A stretch of DNA of 64,000 nt, taken from NCBI GenBank assembly GCA_017443175.1, contig JAFSOZ010000003.1, forward strand, positions 411,103 to 475,102, read 5' to 3'. Under the pieces are notes generated by a model. That model was not told where the DNA came from. It saw only the letters and a list, made by a program, of their open reading frames with translations, and ran no database searches. The DNA comes from Bacteroidales bacterium. Lineage in GTDB: Bacteria; Bacteroidota; Bacteroidia; Bacteroidales; WCHB1-69. Each line of letters begins with the position of its first letter. Position 1 is the stretch's first letter. The translations under genes were made by a program, and so were the position numbers. This document shows, one piece after another, positions 34,486 to 43,812 of the stretch.

Positions 34486-35133
34486 ATGGAGAAGAAAACA
34501 ATTGTAGTATTAGGTGCTGGAAAGGGACTGGGTAATGCCGTTGCCCGGCTTTTCGGCAAGAATGATTTCCGTGTGATACTGATTTCGAGGAACCTTGACA
34601 GACTCAACGGCTATAAGGCAGAGTTTGAGGCAGCTGGTATTGAGACATACGTCTATGCGGCTGACTGCGAGAAACCAGAAACCTTGACGGCTGCTTTTGG
34701 CGAGATACAAGATACGTTCGGTGTAGTTGACGTACTCGTGTATAATGCTGCCGTGTTGGAGAGCGGTGCAGCCACTGAGTTCGACAATGCCAATTTCCTC
34801 CGTCACTATCAGGTGGATGTGGCCAGTGCCCTGCATTGCGCAAAACTCGTCATCCCCAAACAGGCAGAGCAGAAGAGCGGAGCCATCCTGCTGACAGGTG
34901 GCATCTTGGGTGACTATCCAGCGAGTCAGTACACAGGTGTCTCAGTCGGCAAGGCAGCACTGAAAGCACTGGGTAAGACGCTTCATGAAGAACTGAAGGA
35001 GAAGGGCATCTATGTCGGACTTGTGACCGTCTGTGATGTCATAGCCCCAGACACGAAGCATTCTCCTGAACTGATTGCCGAGAAGTTCCTCGAACTGTAC
35101 AAGCAACAGGACAAATTCGAGATTGCCTATTAA
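34486..35133 (+). CDS. Short-chain dehydrogenase/reductase, atypical active site
   Basis: 215 residues. Rossmann start VVLGAGKGLGNAVARLF (GxGxG-like), DVLVYNAAVLESG for the NNAG block, and a Y-x6-K arrangement (YTGVSVGKAAL) in place of the canonical YxxxK, so catalysis may differ from standard SDRs. Length is shorter than the usual 250. Tightly packed after the FMN reductase, so probably the same transcript. Confidence 0.82.
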   Translation: MEKKTIVVLGAGKGLGNAVARLFGKNDFRVILISRNLDRLNGYKAEFEAAGIETYVYAADCEKPETLTAAFGEIQDTFGVVDVLVYNAAVLESGAATEFDNANFLRHYQVDVASALHCAKLVIPKQAEQKSGAILLTGGILGDYPASQYTGVSVGKAALKALGKTLHEELKEKGIYVGLVTVCDVIAPDTKHSPELIAEKFLELYKQQDKFEIAY

Positions 35134-35182
35134 ACCTAAGCATGACGAAAGAAAATCAAAAAGGTCTCTCAAACGACAACTT

Positions 35183-35605
35183 ATGGGATTGATCCTGACA
35201 TTGATTATGGCGACAGCACTGACGGCACAGGGCCAGAACTCCGATGAGCAACAGATACGGCAGCTTTACGAGACCATGTATAACGCCATGGTCTCTAAAG
35301 ACACGGCCACGCTCAACCGCATCCATGCCGACGAGTTCGTGCTCGTCCACATGACGGGGATGCACCAGTCGAAGCAGGAATACATCAACGCCATCGCCGA
35401 CGGCACGCTGAACTATTATTCCGCCCAGCACGAGCAGATGGACATCCAAATCGACGGCGACCAAGCCACCCTGACAGGCCGCAGCCGTGTGACGGCTGCC
35501 GTCTTCGGCGGCGGTCGAGGCACTTGGCGGCTGCAATTGCGCTTCAAACTCGCCAAGCGCGAGGGGCAGTGGAAGTTCACTAAGGCGAGTGCGGGGATGT
35601 ATTGA
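35183..35605 (+). CDS. Secreted NTF2-like (DUF4440) protein
   Basis: 140 residues from ATG 35183, which begins a signal peptide (MGLILTLIMATALTAQGQ). The frame extends upstream to 35075 inside the SDR gene, but that part is basic and non-homologous. The body (DEQQIRQLYETMYNAMVSKDTATLNRIHADEFVLVH...GRSRVTAAVFGGGRGTW) is a cone-shaped NTF2-like fold. It is about two-thirds identical to the protein at 42374, a duplicate. Ligand unknown. Confidence 0.82.
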   Translation: MGLILTLIMATALTAQGQNSDEQQIRQLYETMYNAMVSKDTATLNRIHADEFVLVHMTGMHQSKQEYINAIADGTLNYYSAQHEQMDIQIDGDQATLTGRSRVTAAVFGGGRGTWRLQLRFKLAKREGQWKFTKASAGMY

Positions 35606-35701
35606 AACAATGGGGAAAAAGTGAAATTAAATCCGTAAAATGTGAAACTCACGCATTGCTGATTTTCGTTTCTTTGCAGCAATATTTAAAAACACAAACC
35701 T

Positions 35702-36550
35702 ATGGAACATATCAAATTATCAAACGGAGTTAAAATCCCCCAACTGGGGTATGGTGTTTATCAGGTGACACCTGAAGAGTGTGAACGTTGCGTGAGCGAT
35801 GCTCTGAGCGTAGGCTACCGGATGATTGACACGGCGCAGGCTTATCATAACGAAGAGGGCGTAGGCAACGCGGTGAAGAAAAGCGGCATCGCCCGCGACG
35901 AGGTCTTCATCGTGTCAAAAGTCTGGATTTCCAATTACGGCTACGAGAAGACCAAGGCCAGCATCGACGAGAGCTTGCGCAAACTGCAGACGGAGTACAT
36001 CGACCTGATGCTGCTGCACCAACCCTTTTGCGACCGCTACGGGGCGTATCGCGCATTGGAGGAAGCCTACCGCGAGGGCAAGCTGCGCGCCATTGGCGTG
36101 AGCAACTTCTATCCCGACCACCTCATCGACTTGGCTTCGAACGTGGAGGTGAAGCCTATGGTGAACCAAGTGGAGACCCACGTGTTCGACCAGCAGGTGG
36201 AGGCCAAAAAGTATATGGACGAACTTGACTGCCGCATTATGTCGTGGGGACCGTTGGCCGAGGGCCGCAATGGTTTCTTCACCAACGAGTTGCTTGGCGA
36301 GATTGGCAAGAAGTACGGGAAGAGCATTCCGCAGGTGGCTTTGCGCTGGCTGCTGCAACGCGGTGTCATCATCATACCGAAGTCAACGCATAAGGAACGG
36401 ATGGCCGAGAACCTCAACCTTTTCGATTTCGAGCTCACCCCCGACGATATGGCGCAAATCCAGACCCTTGATACAGGCAAGAGTCTCTTCTTCGACCATC
36501 ACGATGGCGAAGTGACCAAGATGTTCATGGGCTGGAGAGGTTTGGTATAA
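35702..36550 (+). CDS. Aldo/keto reductase
   Basis: 282 residues, AKR3/5-like TIM barrel using NADPH to reduce aldehydes or ketones. Tetrad positions are visible: D and Y in MIDTAQAYHNEEGVG, K in FIVSKVW and H in LMLLHQP. The NADPH region IIIPKSTHKERMAENLNLFDF is intact. Close relative of 38201 and, more distantly, 41498. Preceded by the NTF2-like gene, followed by the DUF362 gene. Confidence 0.93.
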   Translation: MEHIKLSNGVKIPQLGYGVYQVTPEECERCVSDALSVGYRMIDTAQAYHNEEGVGNAVKKSGIARDEVFIVSKVWISNYGYEKTKASIDESLRKLQTEYIDLMLLHQPFCDRYGAYRALEEAYREGKLRAIGVSNFYPDHLIDLASNVEVKPMVNQVETHVFDQQVEAKKYMDELDCRIMSWGPLAEGRNGFFTNELLGEIGKKYGKSIPQVALRWLLQRGVIIIPKSTHKERMAENLNLFDFELTPDDMAQIQTLDTGKSLFFDHHDGEVTKMFMGWRGLV

Positions 36551-36585
36551 AACAATTGTAAAACGAACAACAAAAAACAAATACA

Positions 36586-37557
36586 ATGAAAAGAATCGCA
36601 TTTTTCGCCGTTGCAGTGCTCGTGCTGCTCGGCTGTCAACCGAAAGAGGAAGTCTTCGCACAGCAACCCCAGGGTTCGGTGGTCTATATGACCAAGGAAA
36701 TCACCCCCGAAGCACTGGTCAACATCTACCAAGCGCTTGGTGTGCCGGCAGAAGGCCGCGTGGCCGTGAAAATCTCCACCGGCGAGTCAGCCAAAAGCAA
36801 CTATCTGCGCCCCGAACTGATCAAGGATCTTGTGCAGATGGTGAATGGTACCATTGTGGAGTGCAACACGGCGTACGGTGGCAACCGTTCCACAACCGCC
36901 AACCACCGCAAAGCCATCGAAGAGCGTGGCTTCAACCAAATTGCCGTCGTGGACATTATGGATGAGGACGACACGATGCACTTGCCTGTTACGGACACTA
37001 AACACTTGAAATACAATATTGTAGGTTCACATCTTGCCAACTACGATTTTATGATCAACCTGGCCCACTTCAAAGGGCATGCGATGGGCGGTTTCGGCGG
37101 CGTGCTGAAAAACCAAAGCATCGGAGTGGCGTCGAGTTCCGGCAAGATTTACATCCACACTGGTGGCAAGAGCCAATCGAACTGGACTTCTGTGGAGCAG
37201 GACGACTTTTTAGAGTCAATGGCCGCGTCCGCACAGTCTGTGCACAACTATTTCAAACAACCAGGCAAAAACATCATCTACATCAACGTGATGAACAACA
37301 TGTCGGTGGACTGTGACTGTGACGGCAACCCTTCAGCGCCGTGCCTGCGCGACATCGGAATCCTTGCCAGCACTGACCCCGTGGCCCTTGACCAAGCCTG
37401 CCTTGACTTAGTCTTCAATCACACGAACAGCAACGGCGACGACGCGAAGCCCCTTGTGGATCGAATAAACAAGAAACACGGCATCCACACCGTGGAATAT
37501 GCCGAGCAGTTGGGCCTCGGCACCCGCAAGTACAAACTTATCAGCATTGACAAATAG
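36586..37557 (+). CDS. DUF362 lipoprotein
   Basis: 323 residues. Signal with lipobox (VLVLLGC-QPKEE). DUF362 marks: VAVKISTGESAKSNYLRPELIKDLV, CNTAYGGNRSTTANHRKAIEERGF, NLAHFKGHAMGGFGGVLKNQSIGVAS and ILASTDPVALDQACLDLV. A short CDCDG stretch could bind metal, but the ferredoxin-like clusters of some family members are absent. Lies between aldo/keto reductase and flavodoxin genes, suggesting a redox context; function unknown. Confidence 0.88.
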   Translation: MKRIAFFAVAVLVLLGCQPKEEVFAQQPQGSVVYMTKEITPEALVNIYQALGVPAEGRVAVKISTGESAKSNYLRPELIKDLVQMVNGTIVECNTAYGGNRSTTANHRKAIEERGFNQIAVVDIMDEDDTMHLPVTDTKHLKYNIVGSHLANYDFMINLAHFKGHAMGGFGGVLKNQSIGVASSSGKIYIHTGGKSQSNWTSVEQDDFLESMAASAQSVHNYFKQPGKNIIYINVMNNMSVDCDCDGNPSAPCLRDIGILASTDPVALDQACLDLVFNHTNSNGDDAKPLVDRINKKHGIHTVEYAEQLGLGTRKYKLISIDK

Positions 37558-37566
37558 ATCAAGACT

Positions 37567-38181
37567 ATGAAATTCAAGAACATCATTATCGCAGTTCTGG
37601 CCGTGGTTATGGCCACCGGCTGCAACGGACAGAACAAAAACAGTAACGAACAAAAAACAAATTCCGGAAACATGAAAAAATCCATCGTCATTTTCTTCTC
37701 CCACGCGGGGGAAAACTATTCCGTCGGCGTCATCGACACGGGCAACACCAAGATCGTGGCCGACTACATCAGTGAAATCACGGGCGCCGACCAGTTCGAG
37801 ATCGTCACCCACAAATACGACGGCATGGCCTACACACCGCTCATCGAGCTGGCCAAGGAGGAGGCCCGCAAAGGCGAGCTGCCGCCTTACGAAGGCACCG
37901 CTCCGGACCTCAGCGGCTACGACACGGTCTATATCGGCGGTCCCGTGTGGTGGGGCACCTACCCGCAGATCATGTTCACGCTGTTCAAGGACATCAACCT
38001 CGACGGCAAGACCGTCATCCCCTTCACCACCCACGAGGGCAGCGGCTTAGCCTCTTGCGCCAAAGACGTACGGAAAGCCTTCCCGAAGGCCAACGTCACG
38101 GGCGAGTTCAGCATCTACGGCCACGAGGTGCGCGGCGGCAAGGCCAAGGTGGAAAAATGGCTGAAGTCAATTAGGAATTAG
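37567..38181 (+). CDS. Flavodoxin, lipoprotein-anchored
   Basis: 204 residues. Signal and lipobox (VVMATGC-NGQNK) precede a flavodoxin domain beginning KKSIVIFFSHAGENYSVG, with GYDTVYIGGPVWWGTYPQIM for the second FMN loop and a C-terminal AKVEKWLKSI. FMN-dependent electron carrier or quinone reductase placed outside the cytoplasmic membrane. The gene is nearly identical over its 3' half to 43813, which differs by an inserted 28-bp palindrome. Nine bp after the DUF362 gene. Confidence 0.92.
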   Translation: MKFKNIIIAVLAVVMATGCNGQNKNSNEQKTNSGNMKKSIVIFFSHAGENYSVGVIDTGNTKIVADYISEITGADQFEIVTHKYDGMAYTPLIELAKEEARKGELPPYEGTAPDLSGYDTVYIGGPVWWGTYPQIMFTLFKDINLDGKTVIPFTTHEGSGLASCAKDVRKAFPKANVTGEFSIYGHEVRGGKAKVEKWLKSIRN

Positions 38182-38200
38182 CAATTAGAAATTTAAAAAT

Positions 38201-39046
38201 ATGGAATATATCAGATTATCGAACGGAGTGGAGATGCCGGTTTTGGGCTACGGCGTGTTTTTGGTGAGCCCCGAAGAGTGTGAACGTTGTGTGAGCGATG
38301 CACTGAGCGTCGGCTACCGGCTGATTGACACGGCGCAGGCCTACGCCAACGAAGAGAGCGTGGGCAACGCCTGGCGCAAGAGCGGTCTCAAGCGCGAAGA
38401 ACTGTTCCTCGTCACGAAAGTGTGGATCGCAAATGCTGGCGAGGAGAAGGCGGCGAAGAGCATCGACGAGAGCCTGCGCAAGCTGCAGACCGACTACATC
38501 GACCTGCTGCTCATCCACCAGGCCTACGGCGACGTGTTCGGTTCGTGGCGGGCGATGGAGAAGGCCTACAAAGACGGCAAGGTGCGCGCCATCGGCGTGA
38601 GCAACTTCCAGGCGGGCCGTTTCTTCGACTTCGCCCACTATGTGGAGGTGAAGCCGATGGTGAACCAGCTGCAGTGCAACACGCTGATCCAGCAGACGGG
38701 CATCGAGCCGCTGATGAACGACTTCGGCACAAAGATGATGGCCTGGGGACCGTTGGGCGGTCAGGGCGTCGAGGGGGTCGTGAAGAGCGAGGAGCTGGCA
38801 GCCATTGGCACGAAGTACGGCAAAAGCACGGCGCAGGTGGCCCTCCGCTGGCTCACGCAACGCGGCATCGTGGCCATCCCCAAAAGCAGCCACAAGGAGC
38901 GCATGGCCCAGAACTTCGATATCTTCGACTTCACCCTCTCCGGTGAAGAGATGGCCAAGATTGCCACGCTGAACCGGCACGACACGGGCACTGTCAACTT
39001 CGGCGACCCGCAGTTCGTGAAGTATCTCATCGAGAATTACGGGTAA
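38201..39046 (+). CDS. Aldo/keto reductase
   Basis: 281 residues with the same plan as 35702: LIDTAQAYANEESVGN (D, Y), FLVTKVW (K), LLLIHQAYGD (H) and VAIPKSSHKERMAQNFDIFDF for NADPH. The opening GVEMPVLGYGVFLVSPEECERCVSDALSVGYR is almost identical to the first copy, so this is a local duplication. Starts 19 bp after the flavodoxin gene. Confidence 0.93.
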   Translation: MEYIRLSNGVEMPVLGYGVFLVSPEECERCVSDALSVGYRLIDTAQAYANEESVGNAWRKSGLKREELFLVTKVWIANAGEEKAAKSIDESLRKLQTDYIDLLLIHQAYGDVFGSWRAMEKAYKDGKVRAIGVSNFQAGRFFDFAHYVEVKPMVNQLQCNTLIQQTGIEPLMNDFGTKMMAWGPLGGQGVEGVVKSEELAAIGTKYGKSTAQVALRWLTQRGIVAIPKSSHKERMAQNFDIFDFTLSGEEMAKIATLNRHDTGTVNFGDPQFVKYLIENYG

Positions 39047-39050
39047 AATT

Positions 39051-39239
39051 GATGACTATCCTGTCGAGCCAGGCTTCGCTCCCGAGGTGGGCAGCGACAC
39101 CTACAAGAAGTTTGTGGCAGCAAAGGTCCCTATGCTGTTCCTCTTCGGCGACTACATAGAGAACGGCCCCGAGGACATCCAATCTACAGTGTTCTGGCAG
39201 ACGGTACTGAACCAGTGCCGCGACTTCGCCAAGCAATAA
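39051..39239 (+). pseudogene. C-terminal fragment of an alpha/beta-hydrolase (esterase)
   Basis: The frame from 39051 reads DYPVEPGFAPEVGSDTY..., then VPMLFLFGDYIENGPEDI and TVFWQTVLNQCRDFAKQ before TAA at 39237. The GDYIENGP block and spacing look like the acid-loop region of secreted esterases. There is no start codon and no nucleophile region, so only the tail of the gene remains. Confidence 0.55.
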
Positions 39240-39326
39240 GCCAGATCATGGTCGTCAGGCAGATTAACGGGTTCTGTCTGTTGGACGAACCAAAAAGTGA
39301 ATAAATAGAACCCGCCATACATATCA

Positions 39327-41237
39327 ATGATGAACTATGTGGAATTTCCCGACCGCAAAGGATCGGACAAGAACGAATCGACAAAAGAAAAGAAAAACAG
39401 CTCGGCAAAAATGCCACAGGGCGGCGGCTCGTGGATGTGGGGGCTTGTATGCGTGGTCTGCCTGCTGCTGTTACTAAACTACTTCATCACCCCTTTGGCG
39501 ACAAGCCACAGCGTCGAGAACACCGACTATGGCACCTTCGTCACCACCGTGGAGTCGGGCAAGGTGAAGCAGGTGGTGATCCAAGAAAACCAGATCTATT
39601 ACACCACTGCCGACAAGACCTATCGCACCGGAGCCGTCGATGACCCCGGTCTGGTGGACCGTTTGCTCGAGGCCTCCAGTCCCAACGACAGCGGCAAGAT
39701 CGAATTCGTGCAGAAAGTGCAGAGCCAGCAGTCGCCCATTGTGCAGTTCCTGCTATGGTGGATTCTGCCTGGTCTGTTGTTCTACCTGATGTTCCGTGCC
39801 ATGTCGCGTCGTATTGGCAAAGGCAACGGCGGAATGGGTATGGGTATGGGCAATTTCATGTCGTTCGGACAGAGCGGTGCCAAAGTCTATGCCGACACTG
39901 ACGTCAAGACACGCTTTGCCGACGTGGCCGGACAGGACGAGGCCAAGGCCTCGCTGCAAGAGATGGTCGATTTCCTGCACGACCCGAAGAAATACACCGC
40001 CCTGGGCGCAAAACTGCCCAAGGGCGCTCTGCTTGTGGGTCCTCCAGGTACCGGTAAAACGCTCATAGCCCGCGCCGTGGCTGGCGAGGCCGGCGTGCCG
40101 TTCTTCTCGATGTCGGGCTCCGAATTTGTGCAGATGTTCGTCGGCATGGGAGCCGCCAAGGTGCGCGACCTCTTCAGCGAAGCGGCCAAGAAAGCCCCAT
40201 GCATCGTCTTCATCGACGAAATCGATGCCATCGGCAAGAGTCGCGAAGGCCAGTTCGGCAACAACGACGAACGCGAGCAGACCCTCAACCAGTTGCTGAC
40301 CGAGATGGACGGTTTCGAGGGCGACAAGGGTGTCATCATCCTCGCCGCCACCAACCGTCCCGACAGCCTCGACAAGGCCCTGCTGCGCCCTGGTCGCTTT
40401 GACCGCCGCATCCAGATGGAACTGCCCGACCTCGAAGGACGCAAAGCTATCATACAGGTGCACCTGAACCACGTGAAACACGATGCCATCGACCTCGACG
40501 TGGTGGGTCGCGCAACGGCAGGCTCGTCGGGTGCCGACCTGGCCAACATCGTCAACGAAGCTGCCCTGCGTGCCGTAAGGCAAGGGCGTCCGACAGTGAC
40601 CACTGCCGACATCGAAGAAAGCGTCGAGACTGTTATGGCCGGCGAACAGCGCCGCAACGCAGTCATCTCGCCCGAAGAAAAACGCATCATAGCCTACCAC
40701 GAGGTGGGTCACGCCATGGTGGCAGCGGCACAGAGCAACTCGGCTCCGGTGCACAAGATCACCATCGTGCCCCGCACGTCGGGTGCTTTGGGCTATACGA
40801 TGCAGGTTGACGAGGGTGAGCATTTCCTCTACAGCCGCCAGTACCTGCTCAACAAGCTGGCCACCCTCACCGGTGGTCGCGTGGCCGAAGAGCTCATCTG
40901 CCACACCTGCACCACAGGCGCCAGCAACGACATCGAGCAGGCCACCAATCTGGCACGCGCCATGGTGACCCGCTATGGGATGAGCGACCGCTATGGGATG
41001 ATGGCTCTCGAAACGCGCGGCAACACCTATCTTGGCGGCGGTTCGAATATAGCCTGCAGCGACCAGACGGCCGCCGACATCGACAGCGAGGTGCAGCGTA
41101 TGATTGCTGAAGCCAAAGACAAAGCCTCGCGGATTATCGCCTCTCGAATGGACAAGATGCACGCCGTGGCCGACTACCTGCTTGAGAAAGAGACCATCAC
41201 CGGTGAAGAGTTTATGGCTATCCTCGAAGAGAAATAA
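39327..41237 (+). CDS. ftsH: ATP-dependent zinc metalloprotease FtsH
   Basis: 636 residues. Two membrane segments ([15 protein letters not shown] and [16 protein letters not shown]) flank a small periplasmic domain. The AAA module has [19 protein letters not shown] and [10 protein letters not shown], and the zinc protease motif HEVGH is at 458-462 with the downstream acidic ligand region [15 protein letters not shown]. It is complete and shows no defect. Its place inside an accessory redox island, between a hydrolase fragment and a flavodoxin fragment, suggests an extra paralogue instead of the housekeeping copy. This is inference, since the rest of the genome is not visible. Confidence 0.95.
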   Translation: MMNYVEFPDRKGSDKNESTKEKKNSSAKMPQGGGSWMWGLVCVVCLLLLLNYFITPLATSHSVENTDYGTFVTTVESGKVKQVVIQENQIYYTTADKTYRTGAVDDPGLVDRLLEASSPNDSGKIEFVQKVQSQQSPIVQFLLWWILPGLLFYLMFRAMSRRIGKGNGGMGMGMGNFMSFGQSGAKVYADTDVKTRFADVAGQDEAKASLQEMVDFLHDPKKYTALGAKLPKGALLVGPPGTGKTLIARAVAGEAGVPFFSMSGSEFVQMFVGMGAAKVRDLFSEAAKKAPCIVFIDEIDAIGKSREGQFGNNDEREQTLNQLLTEMDGFEGDKGVIILAATNRPDSLDKALLRPGRFDRRIQMELPDLEGRKAIIQVHLNHVKHDAIDLDVVGRATAGSSGADLANIVNEAALRAVRQGRPTVTTADIEESVETVMAGEQRRNAVISPEEKRIIAYHEVGHAMVAAAQSNSAPVHKITIVPRTSGALGYTMQVDEGEHFLYSRQYLLNKLATLTGGRVAEELICHTCTTGASNDIEQATNLARAMVTRYGMSDRYGMMALETRGNTYLGGGSNIACSDQTAADIDSEVQRMIAEAKDKASRIIASRMDKMHAVADYLLEKETITGEEFMAILEEK

Positions 41238-41288
41238 TGGAGCGAGCAATGTTTCGAAAGTGCAGTTGGCTGTCATAAACCCTCGCGG

Positions 41289-41461
41289 CCTACTTCAGCT
41301 GGAGCGGCAACACCGGGGCGGCGGCGAAACACATCATCAAGGCAACGCCCAAAAGCGCCCACCGCAACGGCATCTGCATCGTCACCAAGGAGATGGGCGG
41401 CCAAGGCATGGACAAGAAACATGGCCAGATCGACAAGTGGCTGAAGAAAATTGGATATTGA
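41289..41461 (+). pseudogene. Flavodoxin fragment with internal deletion
   Basis: The frame reads AYFSWSGNTGAAAKHII (flavodoxin FMN phosphate loop, first strand and helix), then jumps to a tail QIDKWLKKIGY ending at TGA 41459. The connecting stretch SAHRNGICIVTKEMGG does not match the middle of the neighbouring flavodoxins. No start codon. The family is suggested by the two ends only. Confidence 0.5.
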
Positions 41462-41497
41462 AGACCTTTGAAATGAACAAATTAATTGGATTTAGAT

Positions 41498-42349
41498 ATG
41501 GAATACACAACATTAAACAATGGAGTGAAAATGCCGATGGTTGGGTTCGGCGTTTTTCAAGTGAATGACCAAAAACAGTGCCAGATGGCTGTTGAAAATG
41601 CTATTGAAGCGGGTTATCGCAGCATCGACACGGCAGCTTCATACATGAATGAGGAAGCCGTTGGAGCCGCTATCCGCAACAGCAGTATAAAGCGTGATGA
41701 GTTATTTGTCACCACGAAATTATGGGTTCAAGACCACGAGTATGATGATACTCTACGAGCCTTCGACACTTCCATGGCAAAATTAGGTTTGGATTATCTT
41801 GACCTGTGGCTGATTCACAAACCCTATGGCAACTACTACGCAGCATGGCGCGCGATGGAACGACTCTACAAGGAAGGTCGCATCCGAGCCATTGGTGTAA
41901 CAAGTTTCTCCAACGACCGCCTTATTGACCTTGTGCTACATAACGAGGTCCGTCCTGCCGTCAACCAGATTGAGACCCACCCGTTCTTCATACAGGAAGC
42001 AGCCAACCAATTCATGAAAAAAGAAAACATTCAACACGAAGCTTGGGCACCATTCGCCGAGGGACACAACGACATCTTCCACAATCCTGTCATTGCTGAG
42101 ATAGCTCAAAAGTATGGCAAAACTATTGGACAAGTCATCTTACGATGGCATTTGCAGCGTGGTGTGGTGGTCATCCCCAAGACCGTTCATAAGGAGCGTA
42201 TGTTAGAAAACATCAGCGTCTTCGACTTCACTCTGACCAACGAGGAAATCATACGGATTTCATCACTTGATCTTGGACATAGCGTAGCATACGATGACCA
42301 AGACCCAGAAAACACACGCTGGATTGGTACTATGAAAATTCACGACTAA
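41498..42349 (+). CDS. Aldo/keto reductase
   Basis: 283 residues from ATG 41498 (MEYTTLNNGVKMPMVGFGVFQV); an in-frame ATG at 41486 adds four residues. Tetrad: SIDTAASYMNEEAVG (D, Y), FVTTKLW (K), LWLIHKPYG (H). NADPH loop VVIPKTVHKERMLENISVFDF. More diverged in sequence and codon use from the two copies upstream. Followed 24 bp later by the NTF2-like gene. Confidence 0.92.
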   Translation: MEYTTLNNGVKMPMVGFGVFQVNDQKQCQMAVENAIEAGYRSIDTAASYMNEEAVGAAIRNSSIKRDELFVTTKLWVQDHEYDDTLRAFDTSMAKLGLDYLDLWLIHKPYGNYYAAWRAMERLYKEGRIRAIGVTSFSNDRLIDLVLHNEVRPAVNQIETHPFFIQEAANQFMKKENIQHEAWAPFAEGHNDIFHNPVIAEIAQKYGKTIGQVILRWHLQRGVVVIPKTVHKERMLENISVFDFTLTNEEIIRISSLDLGHSVAYDDQDPENTRWIGTMKIHD

Positions 42350-42373
42350 TCCTCTTGTTTCAAAACAACAAAA

Positions 42374-42841
42374 ATGAAGAAAGTAGCAGTCCCAAACTAT
42401 GGTAGATGCACCTTTCCGAAGACACTCTGCACTTTAATCATCATAACCCTCACCATGACTATGCAATCCCAAACCGACGACCGACAGCAAATCCGTCAGC
42501 TCTACGAGACCATGTACCAGGCCATGGTGGCGAAGGACACGGCGACCCTCAACCGTGTCTATGACAACGAGATGGTGCTCGTCCATATAACCGGTATGCG
42601 CCAGTCGAAAAAGGAGTACCTCGATGCCATCGCCGACGGCACGCTCAACTACTACACGGCGGTGCACGAGCAGACGGAGGTCACCGTGGAGGGCGACCGC
42701 GCCACGCTGACAGGGAGAAGCCGCGTGACCGCAGCGGTGTTCGGCGGCGGACGCCACACCTGGCCCCTTCAGCTCCGTTTCCAGCTCGTGAAGCGCGACG
42801 CGATGTGGCAGTTCACAGAGGCGAGAGCGAGCACATATTGA
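42374..42841 (+). CDS. NTF2-like (DUF4440) protein
   Basis: 155 residues. The N terminus has a hydrophobic export-like run (TLCTLIIITLTMTMQSQ). The domain from about residue 35 (DRQQIRQLYETMYQAMVAKDTATLNRVYDNEMVLVH...GRSRVTAAVFGGGRHTW) is the duplicate of 35183. In both places an aldo/keto reductase gene is adjacent, so the pair was probably duplicated together with order changed. Confidence 0.82.
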   Translation: MKKVAVPNYGRCTFPKTLCTLIIITLTMTMQSQTDDRQQIRQLYETMYQAMVAKDTATLNRVYDNEMVLVHITGMRQSKKEYLDAIADGTLNYYTAVHEQTEVTVEGDRATLTGRSRVTAAVFGGGRHTWPLQLRFQLVKRDAMWQFTEARASTY

Positions 42842-42951
42842 ATAAGGCAAAAGCAGTGGAAAAGTATGAAAAACTATCCCGCAGCTGTCTTTGCGTCGGC
42901 TGTCACTGCGCGGGTTAGTATTACAATATCGCAAATTAAAACGAAAAGATT

Positions 42952-43800
42952 ATGATATTCGACAGAAACGAAAAGAAACAAGTAGTGGCACTGTTGGGTG
43001 CCGGAAGTATGGGAACCGCCATCGTGCGCCGTATCGGGGCGGGCAAGAAAATCCTGTTAGGCGACATCAGCGAGGAAACGCTGAAACGCGTCGGCGAGGA
43101 TCTCAGCCGCTGCGGATACGATATGAAGACATTAGTAGTAAACGCTTTGCAGAAGGAAAGCATCGAGGCTTTTGCCCGGAAGGCGGCCGAACTGGGTCCC
43201 GTGATGTATTTCATTGACACGGCCGGTGCATCGCCCAACCAGGCCAGTCCGGAGCATATCGTCAACCTCGATATGGTGGGCACGGGCTACGCCGTGGATG
43301 CCTTCGGCAAAGTGATTGCCGAAGGCGGCGCAGGACTCCTCATCAGCAGTCAAGCGGCCTATATGTACCCGATTCCCAACGATATAGAATTGCAATTGGT
43401 AAACACCCCTACTGAAGAACTGAAAAATGTGAAATTCATCCAAGAGGTGGCCATGCAGAACAGCGGTTTCGCCTATATGATTGCCAAGCGGATGAACCAC
43501 CTGCAGGCGCAGCGTGCCGCAGCCACCACTTGGCGTAAACGTCGTGCCCGCATCAACTCCATCTCGCCCGGCGTCATCGTCACCCCGCTGGCTTACGATG
43601 AATTCCGGGCCAGCGGAGAAGGCTATCAGGCGATGATTGACGCTTCAGCCGCCCAGCGCACAGGTACCAGTGATGAGATTGCCGAGGCCGCCGCTTTCCT
43701 GTTGGGCGAGCACGCAAAGTTCATCACCGGCACCGACCTGCTCATCGACGGCGGCGTGATTGCGAGCATCCGTACAGGCGAATTCAAACTTTGGCTATAA
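42952..43800 (+). CDS. Short-chain dehydrogenase/reductase
   Basis: 282 residues. Cofactor loop VVALLGAGSMGTAIVRRI, acidic tip after LLGDIS, catalytic-type YMIAK (YxxxK) at about 181-185, and the C-terminal INSISPGVIVTPL...FLLGEHAKFITGTDLLIDGGV. This SDR subgroup of about 280 residues occurs beside flavodoxins and aldo/keto reductases. Twelve bp before the flavodoxin gene, so cotranscribed. Confidence 0.9.
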   Translation: MIFDRNEKKQVVALLGAGSMGTAIVRRIGAGKKILLGDISEETLKRVGEDLSRCGYDMKTLVVNALQKESIEAFARKAAELGPVMYFIDTAGASPNQASPEHIVNLDMVGTGYAVDAFGKVIAEGGAGLLISSQAAYMYPIPNDIELQLVNTPTEELKNVKFIQEVAMQNSGFAYMIAKRMNHLQAQRAAATTWRKRRARINSISPGVIVTPLAYDEFRASGEGYQAMIDASAAQRTGTSDEIAEAAAFLLGEHAKFITGTDLLIDGGVIASIRTGEFKLWL

Positions 43801-43812
43801 AAACAACGAATT

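Noticed and set aside
39753-41276. 507-codon minus-strand frame opposite ftsH
   Set aside because: Long only because the GC-rich ftsH codons leave few stops on the other strand; the translation has no recognisable domain.
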